A stretch of DNA of 43,929 bases from Anaerolineae bacterium. Its GTDB lineage: Bacteria; Chloroflexota; Anaerolineae; J036; Brachytrichaceae. Positions 17,087 through 26,629 of the stretch are shown piece after piece. Each line of letters opens with the position of its first letter. Positions within the stretch are counted from its first letter, which is position 1. The position numbers and the translations under genes were made by a program. The stretch is from positions 1 to 43,929 of the forward strand of contig CANJQH010000022.1 in NCBI GenBank assembly GCA_947476335.1, written 5' to 3'. The notes beneath the pieces were generated by a model that saw only the letters and a program-made list of their open reading frames with translations, was not told where the DNA came from and did no database searches.

Positions 17087-19696
17087 ATGTCGGTCGAAGA
17101 CACAATCGAGGCGTTGCGCGCAGACGCCGAATTCATGCGTGATGTAGTTGAATGGCAGCGTGCGCCTGCGCGCCTTGCACGCGCAGTGGTGTGGCCGTCT
17201 GGATTGGGCGAAGACATGCGCCGTATGTACGCCGAGCGCGGCATTGAGCAGCCGTATGTGCATCAGGCTGAGGCGATTGGCTGTGCGCTTGCTGGCCGGC
17301 ATGTGGCTGTGGTGGCGAGCGCCGCCGGTGGGAAATCATTGTGCTTTCACGCGCCGATTTTGCAGCGGCTGCTTGATGAGCCGAACGCGCGCGCGCTCTG
17401 TCTCTTTCCGACGCGCGCGCTTACGCAGGATCAGCTGGCGTCATTCGTCTCTGAGGCTGAACACTTGTTTCCCAGCCCGCGCGCGCGCACGATTGTTTCT
17501 GCTTACGACGGTGATACGCCGCAGGCGAAGCGCGCCGATATCCGTCGTGACGCGCGCGTTATTGTGACCAATGCGGACATGCTGCATCTTGGAATTTTGC
17601 CGCATCATGCGCGCTGGTCGGCATTTTTTCGAAACCTGCGCTTCGTGGTGATTGATGAGATGCACACATATCGTGGCATCTTTGGCAGCCATGTGGCGAA
17701 TGTGCTGCGCCGCCTGCGCCGCATCTGTGCGTTCTACGGCGCGACACCGACGTTTGTGCTTGCCTCGGCGACGATCGCCAATCCACGGGACCACGCCGAG
17801 CGATTGATCGAGCTGCCTGTGGAGCTCATCGACGATGACGGCAGCCCACATGGTGAACAGCATGTCGTTATTGTGAATCCACCGCTTGTCGACGCGGATC
17901 TTGGCATGCGGCGCAGCGCCGATTTCGTCGTGCGCGACATTGCAGGCCGGCTGATCGACGATGGTCTGCAGACAATCTGCTTTGCGCGCTCGCGCAATTC
18001 CACCGAAGTGCTGCTGACATATTTGCGTGACCGGCTTGGACATCGTTTGTCGGCAATGAGTGGGCAGCCGGTGGTGGTTGGCTACCGCGGTGGCTATTTG
18101 GCCGAAGAGCGCCGCAGCATTGAGCGCGGGCTGCGTGAAGGGCATATTCGTGGCGTGGCATCGACGAACGCGCTCGAACTTGGCATCGACATCGGTGAGC
18201 TTGACGCGTGTGTGATGCACGGTTATCCGGGCACGATCGCGAGCTTCTGGCAGCAGTCGGGGCGTGCTGGTCGTCGGCGGCGCGCGGCGGTGGCGGTGAT
18301 GGTTGCCACAGCTGATCCACTCGATCAGTACCTTGCGGCGCATCCGAACTATCTTTTTGAGCAGTCGCCCGAACATGCGCGCATTGCGCCGGATAACCTG
18401 GGTGTGCTGGCGCAGCATACGGCGTGTGCGGCGTTCGAGCTGCCATTTGAACGTGGCGAGCGGCTCGGCCTGGCTGAGATTGGCGGCATTCTTGATGTGC
18501 TGGTCGAGGAGGGTGATCTGTACACGAACGCAGCGCCGGCGCCGCTGTTGCGCAGCGCTGATGGCGCACGCGGTGATGCGCATGTGGAATCGGCGCTGCC
18601 GCAGCGATATACGTGGATTGGCGATACATATCCGGCCGAGCGTGTGAGCCTGCGCGGGATGGGCGATCGCGTCAACATCGTTGACGAGCGCGGTGAACTG
18701 TTGGGTGAAACCGAGCGCGTGACTGCGCCGAGCCGTGTGCACATTGGTGCGATTTATCTGCATCAGGGGCAGACATATCGCATTGTCGAGCTCGACTGGT
18801 TGCAGGGGCGTGCTGTTGCGCGGCGCGTCGACAGCGATTACTACACACAGCCGAGTAGTGTGAGCGAAGTTGCAGTGCTCGAGGAATTCGATGTGAATGG
18901 TGCAGCGTACGGCAGTTGCCCGGTCGCGCATGGGCAGATCGAAGTGACGACGAGCGTGCCGCGCTTTCGGCAGGTCATGTTCAGTACGCATCAGACGATC
19001 GGCTGGGGTGAGGTCGATTTGCCGGAGCAGCTGCTGTTGACGACGGGGTACTGGTTCAGCATCGGAGCTGAGCTGTCAGAGCGCCTGAGTCGGCGCGGCA
19101 TTTTGGCGCTGCCGAATGATTACGGACCGAACTGGATGACGCAGCGCGATCGTGCCCGTGAGCGCGATGGATATGCGTGCACGGAATGTGGGCAACCGGA
19201 ATCGCCGACGCAGCAGCATCATGTTCATCACATCAGGCCGTTTCGCACGTTTGGATATCGGCGCGGTGAGAACGAGGCTTATCTGCAGGCAAATGTGCTG
19301 GAGAATCTCACGACAGTATGTGCGCCCTGTCATCGGCGCATCGAGACGGCGGAGGATGGCAACCAGGCACTGGCGGGGTTGTGCCATCTCATGGCAAATC
19401 TTGCACCGCTGTTTGTGATGTGTGATGCGCGTGATCTCGGTGCAACGTGGGATATCGAGAGCCGGCACACGCGGCTGCCGACAGTGACACTGTATGAATA
19501 TTCACCCGGAGGTACCGGCATCGCGGACGAACTTATCACGCGCCATGGCGAGTTGCTGCGTATGGCAGCACAGCGTGTGGCTGAATGTGATTGCGAACGC
19601 GGCTGTCCATCGTGCATTGGGCCGATGGAAGGTGTGCCGGAGCAGCGCAATATCAAGCGCGATGTTGCGGAAATTCTGCACGCGCTGATGGGATAG
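17087..19696 (+). CDS. MrfA/Hrq1-like DEAD/DEAH helicase with inserted HNH domain
   Basis: An SF2 helicase of 869 residues of the MrfA/YprA (Hrq1-like) group, whose Bacillus member takes part in mitomycin-lesion repair. Helicase motifs: GGKSLCF for ATP binding near residue 78, DEMH near 189, ASAT near 226, and QQSGRAGRRRR near 388. The C-terminal DUF1998/MZB region ends with a cysteine cluster (CDCERGCPSC near 835). Between residues 683 and 755 sits an HNH-type zinc domain (CTECG, then HHVHHIRPF, then a closing CAPCH), which ordinary MrfA lacks. It may add nuclease activity or DNA binding. ATG 17087 is chosen over an upstream in-frame start at 17012, which would add an AT-rich leader with no family match. 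Confidence 0.85.
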   Translation: MSVEDTIEALRADAEFMRDVVEWQRAPARLARAVVWPSGLGEDMRRMYAERGIEQPYVHQAEAIGCALAGRHVAVVASAAGGKSLCFHAPILQRLLDEPNARALCLFPTRALTQDQLASFVSEAEHLFPSPRARTIVSAYDGDTPQAKRADIRRDARVIVTNADMLHLGILPHHARWSAFFRNLRFVVIDEMHTYRGIFGSHVANVLRRLRRICAFYGATPTFVLASATIANPRDHAERLIELPVELIDDDGSPHGEQHVVIVNPPLVDADLGMRRSADFVVRDIAGRLIDDGLQTICFARSRNSTEVLLTYLRDRLGHRLSAMSGQPVVVGYRGGYLAEERRSIERGLREGHIRGVASTNALELGIDIGELDACVMHGYPGTIASFWQQSGRAGRRRRAAVAVMVATADPLDQYLAAHPNYLFEQSPEHARIAPDNLGVLAQHTACAAFELPFERGERLGLAEIGGILDVLVEEGDLYTNAAPAPLLRSADGARGDAHVESALPQRYTWIGDTYPAERVSLRGMGDRVNIVDERGELLGETERVTAPSRVHIGAIYLHQGQTYRIVELDWLQGRAVARRVDSDYYTQPSSVSEVAVLEEFDVNGAAYGSCPVAHGQIEVTTSVPRFRQVMFSTHQTIGWGEVDLPEQLLLTTGYWFSIGAELSERLSRRGILALPNDYGPNWMTQRDRARERDGYACTECGQPESPTQQHHVHHIRPFRTFGYRRGENEAYLQANVLENLTTVCAPCHRRIETAEDGNQALAGLCHLMANLAPLFVMCDARDLGATWDIESRHTRLPTVTLYEYSPGGTGIADELITRHGELLRMAAQRVAECDCERGCPSCIGPMEGVPEQRNIKRDVAEILHALMG

Positions 19697-19716
19697 TGCG
19701 GAGTATCATCAATGCC

Positions 19717-19749
19717 GTAACGCGGCTGTAACGCGGCTGTAACGCGGCT
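19717..19749 (+). repeat. Three tandem 11-bp units
   Basis: GTAACGCGGCT is repeated three times without change, followed by a degenerate fourth unit. It lies 20 bases after the helicase stop. Confidence 0.85.
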
Positions 19750-19797
19750 GTAATGTGGGAATTGCGTTGTGTTGGAGACGTAATCTCACCGCATTGG

Positions 19798-19905
19798 CAT
19801 CTTCTCCGAATCGCATCACTCCCTTTTTTTTTGGGAATTTAGGGAATTTAGGAAATTTGGGGAGACCGGAGAAACCGGAGAGAGATGATGCGATTCGAGA
19901 AGATG
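19798..19905. repeat. Palindrome with purine-rich loop, third type
   Basis: The arm CATCTTCTCCGAATCGCATC at 19798-19817 pairs with GATGCGATTCGAGAAGATG at 19887-19905, with one extra base. The 69-base loop starts with a T9 tract and contains GGGAATTTA repeats and a doubled ACCGGAGA. It shares no sequence with the MITE-like family but has a similar size. It fills the gap before the next MITE-like copy; no gene is visible from 19697 to 20068. Confidence 0.7.
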
Positions 19906-19944
19906 ACGAGGCAAGGCCGCAAGTCAGTCATCTATAAAAATAGC

Positions 19945-20056
19945 GTAACTACTCAGGCCCAAATCAGTATTTCCCGCGCAACACACTATTCTCTCCCCCG
20001 TAGGGGGAGAGAATAGTGTGTTGCGCGTTGGAAAAATGGCTGGCCTGAGTAGTTAC
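19945..20056. repeat. MITE-like 112-bp palindromic element
   Basis: A full copy: GTAACTACTCAGGCCCAAAT, inner stem CGCGCAACACACTATTCTCT, centre CCCCGTAGGGG, complementary arm, and GGCCTGAGTAGTTAC. A compensating change is visible: the stem reads GCGCAACAC on one side and GTGTTGCGC on the other, where other copies read GCGAAACAC and GTGTTTCGC. The element ends 12 bases before the phosphoribosyltransferase start, inside its expected ribosome-binding region. Confidence 0.92.
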
Positions 20057-20068
20057 AAAATAGCAATC

Positions 20069-20617
20069 ATGACCGAACACGAGTACTACACCATTAACAT
20101 CGCCGGAATTGAACGTCATCTGCGCAAAATGGAAGTCGCGCCCGGTGTGAAAATCGCTGTGCTGAACATTTTGGGTGACACCGAGCTGGTGCAGGCTGCG
20201 GCGCGCACGCTGGCGCCGAAGTTGCCGAAGGATGCGCAGTACATCGTCACTGCGGAAGCGAAGAGCATTCCGCTGGCGTATGCATTGTCTTTAGAAAGCG
20301 GACTACCGTATATCGTGCTGCGTAAATCGTGGAAACCCTATATGGGCGATGTGCTGACGGCGGAGACGCTGTCGATCACCACGAACAAACCGCAGACGCT
20401 TTTTCTTGACGAGAAGGACCGCTTCGAGATTCGCGGAAAGAAGGTTGTGCTGCTCGATGATGTGATCAGCACTGGATCGACGCTGCAGGGCATGCGGCTG
20501 ATCATGCAGAAGGCGGAGACGGAAGTGGTGGGAGAGGCGGCCATCCTCACAGAGGGAGACCGTGCCACGTGGCAGAACATCATTTCGCTCGGCCACCTGC
20601 CGGTATTTGGCATCTGA
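20069..20617 (+). CDS. Adenine phosphoribosyltransferase-like protein
   Basis: A type I phosphoribosyltransferase of 182 residues. The PRPP-binding loop is clear (VVLLDDVISTGSTL near residue 125), and the preceding segments (AEAKSIPLAYALS and LPYIVLRKS) match the APRT order. APRT joins adenine and PRPP to make AMP. The short tail and GDVLTAETLSITT segment resemble APRT-like proteins of Firmicutes and Chloroflexi, for which the base is not always adenine. ATG 20069 is chosen because upstream codons lie inside the MITE-like element. No Shine-Dalgarno is visible, and the upstream hairpin could affect initiation. Confidence 0.82.
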   Translation: MTEHEYYTINIAGIERHLRKMEVAPGVKIAVLNILGDTELVQAAARTLAPKLPKDAQYIVTAEAKSIPLAYALSLESGLPYIVLRKSWKPYMGDVLTAETLSITTNKPQTLFLDEKDRFEIRGKKVVLLDDVISTGSTLQGMRLIMQKAETEVVGEAAILTEGDRATWQNIISLGHLPVFGI

Positions 20618-20622
20618 TTGTG

Positions 20623-20658
20623 CCCCGTCCGTTTTTCGTTGCACGATGACGGACGGGG
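20623..20658. terminator. Bidirectional terminator hairpin
   Basis: CCCCGTCCGT at 20623-20632 pairs perfectly with ACGGACGGGG at 20649-20658. It sits between the stops of the phosphoribosyltransferase gene and the convergent metK. Confidence 0.75.
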
Positions 20659-20673
20659 ACATGCAGGCGTTGC

Positions 20674-21903
<1,230 letters not shown>

Positions 21904-22000
21904 GTGTTTTTTCCTCGCTGCTAGTGTTCACAGGCCGTCGCGACATGATTGTCGCTGCGACGTATTTGTCAGATCGTGGTACGAAATGACTTCTTTTGCA

Positions 22001-22177
22001 ATGACTCAGCCTCATGTCAGCATTTCCCGTGAAACGCGCTATTTTTTTCCTAAAGAAGTTCCTAAAGAAGTTCCTAAAGAAGTTCTAAAAGTAGTTCTTA
22101 AAGAAGCTCCTGAAGAATTTCTTGAAAGAGAAGGGAACAGCTCGTTTCACGACGAAAAATTAACTGACTTGAGTCAG
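22001..22177. repeat. Diverged MITE-like element with expanded 12-bp repeats
   Basis: The left arm (ATGACTCAGCC, then TTTCCCGTGAAACGCGCTAT) and right arm (CTCGTTTCACGACG, then GACTTGAGTCAG) are clearly related to the 112-bp family but with many changes. The centre is replaced by about seven units of TTCCTAAAGAAG and variants at 22047-22130. It lies in the 331-bp gap between the divergent metK and amine oxidase genes. The rest of the gap holds the metK leader and, near 22188, a TTGACA that may belong to the oxidase promoter. Confidence 0.75.
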
Positions 22178-22234
22178 CGTCTTCATTGACAGCGACGCGG
22201 ATTATACGGTCAGCCGCGAGGTTAGACTGCATAC

Positions 22235-23581
22235 ATGGAAGAACGCTGTGATGTCGTAGTGATCGGCGCTGGCATTGCTGGTGTGGAAACGGCTCGCAAC
22301 ATTCGCGCCGCGGGGTGTAGCGTCATCGTGCTTGAGGCGGATCGACGAGTGGGAGGCAGGCTGCTGACGCGTCGTCTGACGGACGGGACCAGTTTCGATC
22401 TTGGCGGGCAGTGGATCGGTACGCCGGCTGAGATGCCGCGGGTTCATCGTCTCGTGCACGAATTTGGTCTGACGTTATTTGAGCAGGTGGATGAGGCGCG
22501 GCTTGATATGACTGCGCAGCCGCTAGAGCGCATGGATCGGCTGACACAGGCTGAATGGGCGTGGTTCAAGGCAAAGCTGGATTCGCTCGCCGATACGATT
22601 GATGTGGCCAATCCATCTCGTTCACCGAATGCGGTGAAGCTTGATTCGATTAGCGTTGAAGAATGGAAGCGTCGCAATTTGGACAGCCCATATCTGCGCC
22701 ACATATTTGATCAAGTTGTGCGCACCGAATACACCGTCGAGCCGAAGGATTTTTCTTTTCTGCATTTTCTGAGCACTGTAAAAACGAACGGCGGCCTCGA
22801 GGCGATGTTCAATTCATCGCATAGTTTTCGGCTTGTGGAAGGGTTCGAAACGCTTGTGCGGCTCATGGCAGATGAGCTGGGAGATGCAGTGCGCCTTGGC
22901 TGTCAGGTTTATGACATTGAGCATGATCAGCAGGGTGTGCGTGTTGTTGCTGATGGTATCAACGTGCATGGTCGGCAGGTGGTGCTGGCGATTCCGCCGA
23001 ATCAGGTGGCGCGCATCGATTTCGCTCCAATGCTGCCGCGCCGCCGCATGTGGCTGGTGCAGCGCATGGAAATGGGCTCGGTCATCAAATGCTTCGCCCT
23101 GTATGACAAGCCATTCTGGCGCAGTCGTTCAATGACGGTGATGGATCCGGATGAACTGATCATCGACCACGTGCTTGATGCCACATCGCACGATGGTCGG
23201 CATCCTGCGCTGGTGGCGTTCATTGGTGGAAGTGACGCAGTGTATTGGAGCGATCAGGGGCCCGAACTGCGCAAGCAGGCGGTGCTCGAAAATCTGGCGC
23301 GCGTGTTCGGCGAAGAGGCGCTCTATCCGAGCACGTACTTCGATCATGACTGGCAGACGGAGCCGTTCATCGGCGGCGGATACAACTGCTATGCACCACC
23401 GGGTGTGATGACGGCGGGATATGAAAGCATCGACGAGCCGATTGGCCGCATTCATTTTGCCGGCACCGAAACTGCGCAGTACTTCGAGGGTTACATCGAA
23501 GGTGCACTCACCTCAGCTGATCGCGCGGCCCGCGAAGTTGTGGCTGCACTGCGGCAGGAAGAAGGTACGGGGCTGCAGTGA
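22235..23581 (+). CDS. Flavin-containing amine oxidase
   Basis: An FAD-dependent oxidase of the monoamine oxidase family, 448 residues. The N-terminal dinucleotide-binding motif is VVVIGAGIAGVETA, followed by the family's VLEADRRVGGRLLTR and FDLGGQWIG. The C-terminal FAD motif is IHFAGTETAQYFEGYIEGAL. It oxidises amines to aldehydes or imines with production of hydrogen peroxide. There is no signal peptide, so it is probably cytoplasmic. The substrate cannot be told. A MITE-like element starts eight bases after the stop. Confidence 0.9.
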   Translation: MEERCDVVVIGAGIAGVETARNIRAAGCSVIVLEADRRVGGRLLTRRLTDGTSFDLGGQWIGTPAEMPRVHRLVHEFGLTLFEQVDEARLDMTAQPLERMDRLTQAEWAWFKAKLDSLADTIDVANPSRSPNAVKLDSISVEEWKRRNLDSPYLRHIFDQVVRTEYTVEPKDFSFLHFLSTVKTNGGLEAMFNSSHSFRLVEGFETLVRLMADELGDAVRLGCQVYDIEHDQQGVRVVADGINVHGRQVVLAIPPNQVARIDFAPMLPRRRMWLVQRMEMGSVIKCFALYDKPFWRSRSMTVMDPDELIIDHVLDATSHDGRHPALVAFIGGSDAVYWSDQGPELRKQAVLENLARVFGEEALYPSTYFDHDWQTEPFIGGGYNCYAPPGVMTAGYESIDEPIGRIHFAGTETAQYFEGYIEGALTSADRAAREVVAALRQEEGTGLQ

Positions 23582-23589
23582 AGATGAAT

Positions 23590-23701
23590 GCAACTACTCA
23601 GGCTCAAATCAGTATTTCCCCCGAAGCACACTATTCTCTCCACCGAAGGGGGAGAGAATAGTGTGCTTCGCGTTGGAAAAATGGCTGGCCTGAGTAGTTA
23701 C
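23590..23701. repeat. MITE-like 112-bp palindromic element
   Basis: A full copy: GCAACTACTCAGGCTCAAAT, inner stem CGAAGCACACTATTCTCTCC, centre ACCGAAGGGG, complementary arm GGAGAGAATAGTGTGCTTCG, and GGCCTGAGTAGTTAC. Again the stem carries a paired change (GAAGCAC with GTGCTTC). The repeat ends two bases before the HAD gene start codon. Confidence 0.92.
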
Positions 23702-23703
23702 AG

Positions 23704-24405
23704 ATGAATGGAATTCAGGTGGAACGCGTCCGTGTGAAAAATTTTGACCCTGCGCGCGTGCGCGGCCTTTTGTTCGATGTGGACGGCACGCTTGCAGACA
23801 CAGACAACGATTACGTAACGAGTTTTGCGCGCTGGGTCCCTTCGACGGACGCAGCCCAGCGTGAGCGTACAGCGCGGCGGCTGGTGATGGCGATGGAGAC
23901 GCCGGGTAATGCGTTACTTACGTTGCTTGATCGCGTCGGGCTTGACACCGTGCTGCTGCGCATCTCCGAGCGAATCGGGCGCGTGTTGAATCGAGCGCCG
24001 GCGCGTGCGCATCCGCCTGTGCCGGGTGTGCCGGAGATGCTTGCACGATTGCAGGGTCGTTACTTGCTGGCTGTGGTCAGTGCACGCGAGACAGCGCACG
24101 TTGCCGTATTTCTTGAACAGAGCGGATTGGGGCATTATTTCGACGTCGTGATCGGATCGGACTCGTGTGAGTACAGCAAGCCATTTCCTGATCCGGTGCT
24201 GCGCGCTGCGCGTGATCTTGGCCTGCATGCCGACGAGTGCGTCATGATCGGTGACACCACAGTTGATATTCGCGCGGGGCGTTCTGCGGGCGCACAGACG
24301 ATTGGAGTATTGTGCGGTTTTGGTGAGGCAGGCGAACTGCTGCGCTGCGGCGCTGATGTGTTGCTTGCTTCGACGGCCGATTTGCTGGAACTGTTGCAGA
24401 TGTAG
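23704..24405 (+). CDS. HAD-superfamily phosphatase (phosphoglycolate phosphatase-like)
   Basis: A HAD subfamily IA hydrolase of 233 residues. Motif I is LLFDVDGTLADTDND near residue 22, motif II is the Ser of VVSARET, motif III is the Lys in YSKPFPDP, and motif IV is MIGDTTVDIRAG. The cap is an alpha-helical insert between motifs I and II. Members remove phosphate from small molecules such as phosphoglycolate, sugar phosphates or nucleotides. ATG 23704 follows the MITE-like element by two bases, so there is no room for a ribosome-binding site outside the repeat. A GTG at 23722 is a possible alternative start. Confidence 0.85.
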   Translation: MNGIQVERVRVKNFDPARVRGLLFDVDGTLADTDNDYVTSFARWVPSTDAAQRERTARRLVMAMETPGNALLTLLDRVGLDTVLLRISERIGRVLNRAPARAHPPVPGVPEMLARLQGRYLLAVVSARETAHVAVFLEQSGLGHYFDVVIGSDSCEYSKPFPDPVLRAARDLGLHADECVMIGDTTVDIRAGRSAGAQTIGVLCGFGEAGELLRCGADVLLASTADLLELLQM

Positions 24406-24464
24406 CGTGACTGAACTCTACTGAGTCGTTACGTTTTGTGTCAATTGCGGTGTTGGACCTGAAG

Positions 24465-24496
24465 GTGGACCTGTGGACCTGTGGACCTGTGGACCT
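24465..24496 (+). repeat. Four tandem 8-bp units
   Basis: GTGGACCT is repeated four times just upstream of the asparaginase gene. A weaker related sequence (TTGGACCT) precedes it. The short gap also holds CTGAGTCGTTACG, which could be the worn end of a MITE-like copy. Confidence 0.85.
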
Positions 24497-24532
24497 GATT
24501 GATTGCCGCTGCCGCGATTACACTTCGACGCC

Positions 24533-25486
24533 ATGGAATCGAAGGACATACTCATCCTTGCCAATGGCGAAATCAGGGACGAAATCATCGCAGCCGGAAT
24601 TGAAATGCTGCGCACCGGTGCAAGTGCGGACGACGTCGCTGAGAAAGTGGCGCGAGACGTCGAGGACGATGCTGATGAGCACAGCGTCGGCTTCTCGGGT
24701 TTGCCGAACGTGCTTGGCGTCGTCGAGCTTGATGCTTCGTTTATGGAAGGTCGTAATCGACGTGCGGGTGCTGTAGCTGGCGTGCGCAATTTTCGAAATC
24801 CGATAGTGCTGGCACGTGCAGTGATGGAGCGCACGCCGCATGTGTTGCTTGTGGGTGCAGGAGCCGAACGCTTTGGCGACGAGATCGGAGCTGAGCGCAA
24901 AGAGATGCTGACCGAAGCTGCGCGCAACATCTGGATCGAGCGCATGCACAAAATCGGCCTGAGTGACTTCGACATCCAGGCACTGCAAAATCCACTTGCT
25001 CCGCAGGCTGCGCTGATCGACATCGTGCAGCGCGCGTTCAACATGCGCGATGGCTCGGACACGATGAATGTATTTGTGAGGGATGCGAGCGGCCATATTG
25101 TGACGGCGGTGACGACGTCGGGTGTGGCATGGAAGTATCCGGGCCGTGCCGGCGACTCGCCCATCATCGGTGCGGGCAATTATGCGGACGATCGCTACGG
25201 CGCTGCTGCGTGCATGGGCCTTGGCGAAATTGCCATTCGCGTTGGCGCGTCAGCGCGCGGCGTGCACAATCTGCGCTTCGGTATGTCGATGGACGAAGCG
25301 GGTGCGGACGTGTGTCGTGAGATGAGTTCGTACCTTGCGAAAGGCCAGTGGGTGCGAATGCTGATGCTTGATGCGAAGACCGGATCCGTCGGTGGCTACG
25401 CGACTGCGGAAGGTCTGCACTACAAAGTGCAGCGATTGAACGAAGATCGTCCGACGAAATATGAAGCGATGAAAATCGCAGCGTGA
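24533..25486 (+). CDS. Glycosylasparaginase/isoaspartyl peptidase family Ntn-hydrolase
   Basis: A protein of 317 residues of the N-terminal-nucleophile glycosylasparaginase family (peptidase T2), which splits Asn-linked GlcNAc or beta-aspartyl bonds after self-cleavage. The alpha part includes DDVAEKVARDVEDD and the substrate loop EGRNRRAGAVAGV. The beta part has the conserved TTSGVAWKYPGRAGDSPI and GAGNYADDRYGAA. The usual HDTIG cleavage site appears as SDTMN near residue 175, so the nucleophile Thr is kept but its neighbours differ. No signal peptide is present. It begins a tight operon with the next three genes. The true substrate is unknown. Confidence 0.85.
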   Translation: MESKDILILANGEIRDEIIAAGIEMLRTGASADDVAEKVARDVEDDADEHSVGFSGLPNVLGVVELDASFMEGRNRRAGAVAGVRNFRNPIVLARAVMERTPHVLLVGAGAERFGDEIGAERKEMLTEAARNIWIERMHKIGLSDFDIQALQNPLAPQAALIDIVQRAFNMRDGSDTMNVFVRDASGHIVTAVTTSGVAWKYPGRAGDSPIIGAGNYADDRYGAAACMGLGEIAIRVGASARGVHNLRFGMSMDEAGADVCREMSSYLAKGQWVRMLMLDAKTGSVGGYATAEGLHYKVQRLNEDRPTKYEAMKIAA

Positions 25487-25494
25487 GTTGAACT

Positions 25495-26625
25495 ATGAAT
25501 CGTGAGACTGATCTGGAGGCGCTGCTCGCTGAAGCGGCAGATCCTGCGGCGGCGCAAAAAATTATCGAACTGCTGCACGGCCGCACGCAGGCGTTGCAGC
25601 AGGCCAGTGACGAACTGCGCATCGAGCTTGCGTTGCTGCAGCGCGCCGGCAGCGTTGTCGGTGCGGATGCACAGCGCCTGCAGACCGAGCTGCGTGATCT
25701 GCGCAGCCTGGCGAGCCGCGCAGCGCTGGACCCGGACACGTTCGCATTGCTGGCTGCAGACGGCGTCGGCGTGCATCTGCCGATGCCGGCGCCGATGGAG
25801 CAGATGTTGCAGCTCGAGCCGCCGTCGAGTGGTTCGCTGCGTGATCTGCAGCCGCTGAGCATCACAGCGTCGACGCGGCTTGGCTCGCTGCTGGCGCTGA
25901 CTTCAGGTTTTCACCTGCATCTTTTCGGTGGCCTTGGGTTGCCTCTGAGCGAGGACTGGCGCTGGCCGCGTGCACGCCGCGGGCCGGCGACGCTTGCCCG
26001 TGGTGAACGCTTCGAGACGATGTGCGCCATCGACGAATTCGCGCCGCCGAAGCATGTACTCGTTGTGACGCGCTCCGGCTGGTGTCGCGCGTTGCCATGG
26101 ACGGTCGTCGAAAACCTGGCTGCTGGCGGTGCTGTTTTCAATCCGGCCGATCGTGGTGATACGCCCGTTTGGATCGGGCCGTGTGTGGATGGTGATGTGC
26201 TGCTTGTGACGCGGCTCGGGCGTTACGTGCGGTTTCCCGTGGCCGCGCTTGCTGCGGCCGGTGAGCATGGTGTGGCGCTTGAAAGTGATGACGATGTGGC
26301 CACTGCTGTCGTGGTGCCGGCAGGCAAGGCTGATACCTGTGCAGTGCACTTCATCGGCGTTGATGGAGCGCATTTTGCAATTGCGCCGCAGGGGCTCGAA
26401 GCAAACAAGCGCGCTGGTGGAAAGACGCGCGCATTGACGCGCAACTGGCTTGCGCAGAGCTGTGCAGTTGCTGAGCGCAAAGATGCCGTAGCAATTTTTG
26501 CTGCGAGCGGTGAGGTGTGCATCAGCACACTGCGTTCGGTTCCTGTCGCTGCGCGGCCGGCGGATGTGCGGCCGCTTAACATCGTTGGGCAGCGGCTGCT
26601 TGGTGCGGTTTTCTTTGGAGCGTGA
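25495..26625 (+). CDS. Protein resembling a DNA gyrase A C-terminal propeller
   Basis: A 376-residue protein of unknown function. The first 80 residues are helical and probably coiled coil (QQASDELRIELALLQRAG). The rest is made of beta-strand repeats with blades such as VLVVTRSGWCRALP, VLLVTRLGRYVRFP and AIFAASGEVCISTL, like the blades of the GyrA/ParC C-terminal domain. No gyrase catalytic domain and no clear GyrA box are present. It starts eight bases after the asparaginase gene and ends four bases before the Hsp70-like gene. It may be a DNA-wrapping or scaffold protein; this is inference from fold resemblance. Confidence 0.65.
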   Translation: MNRETDLEALLAEAADPAAAQKIIELLHGRTQALQQASDELRIELALLQRAGSVVGADAQRLQTELRDLRSLASRAALDPDTFALLAADGVGVHLPMPAPMEQMLQLEPPSSGSLRDLQPLSITASTRLGSLLALTSGFHLHLFGGLGLPLSEDWRWPRARRGPATLARGERFETMCAIDEFAPPKHVLVVTRSGWCRALPWTVVENLAAGGAVFNPADRGDTPVWIGPCVDGDVLLVTRLGRYVRFPVAALAAAGEHGVALESDDDVATAVVVPAGKADTCAVHFIGVDGAHFAIAPQGLEANKRAGGKTRALTRNWLAQSCAVAERKDAVAIFAASGEVCISTLRSVPVAARPADVRPLNIVGQRLLGAVFFGA

Positions 26626-26629
26626 CGCG

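Noticed and set aside
17441-18991. Open frame of 516 codons on the minus strand inside the MrfA-like gene
   Set aside because: No motif is seen, composition is His/Arg-rich, and the plus frame contains all helicase motifs.
22000-22190. CRISPR-like array in the 12-bp repeats
   Set aside because: The units are adjacent with no spacers, are too short, and lie inside a diverged palindromic element.
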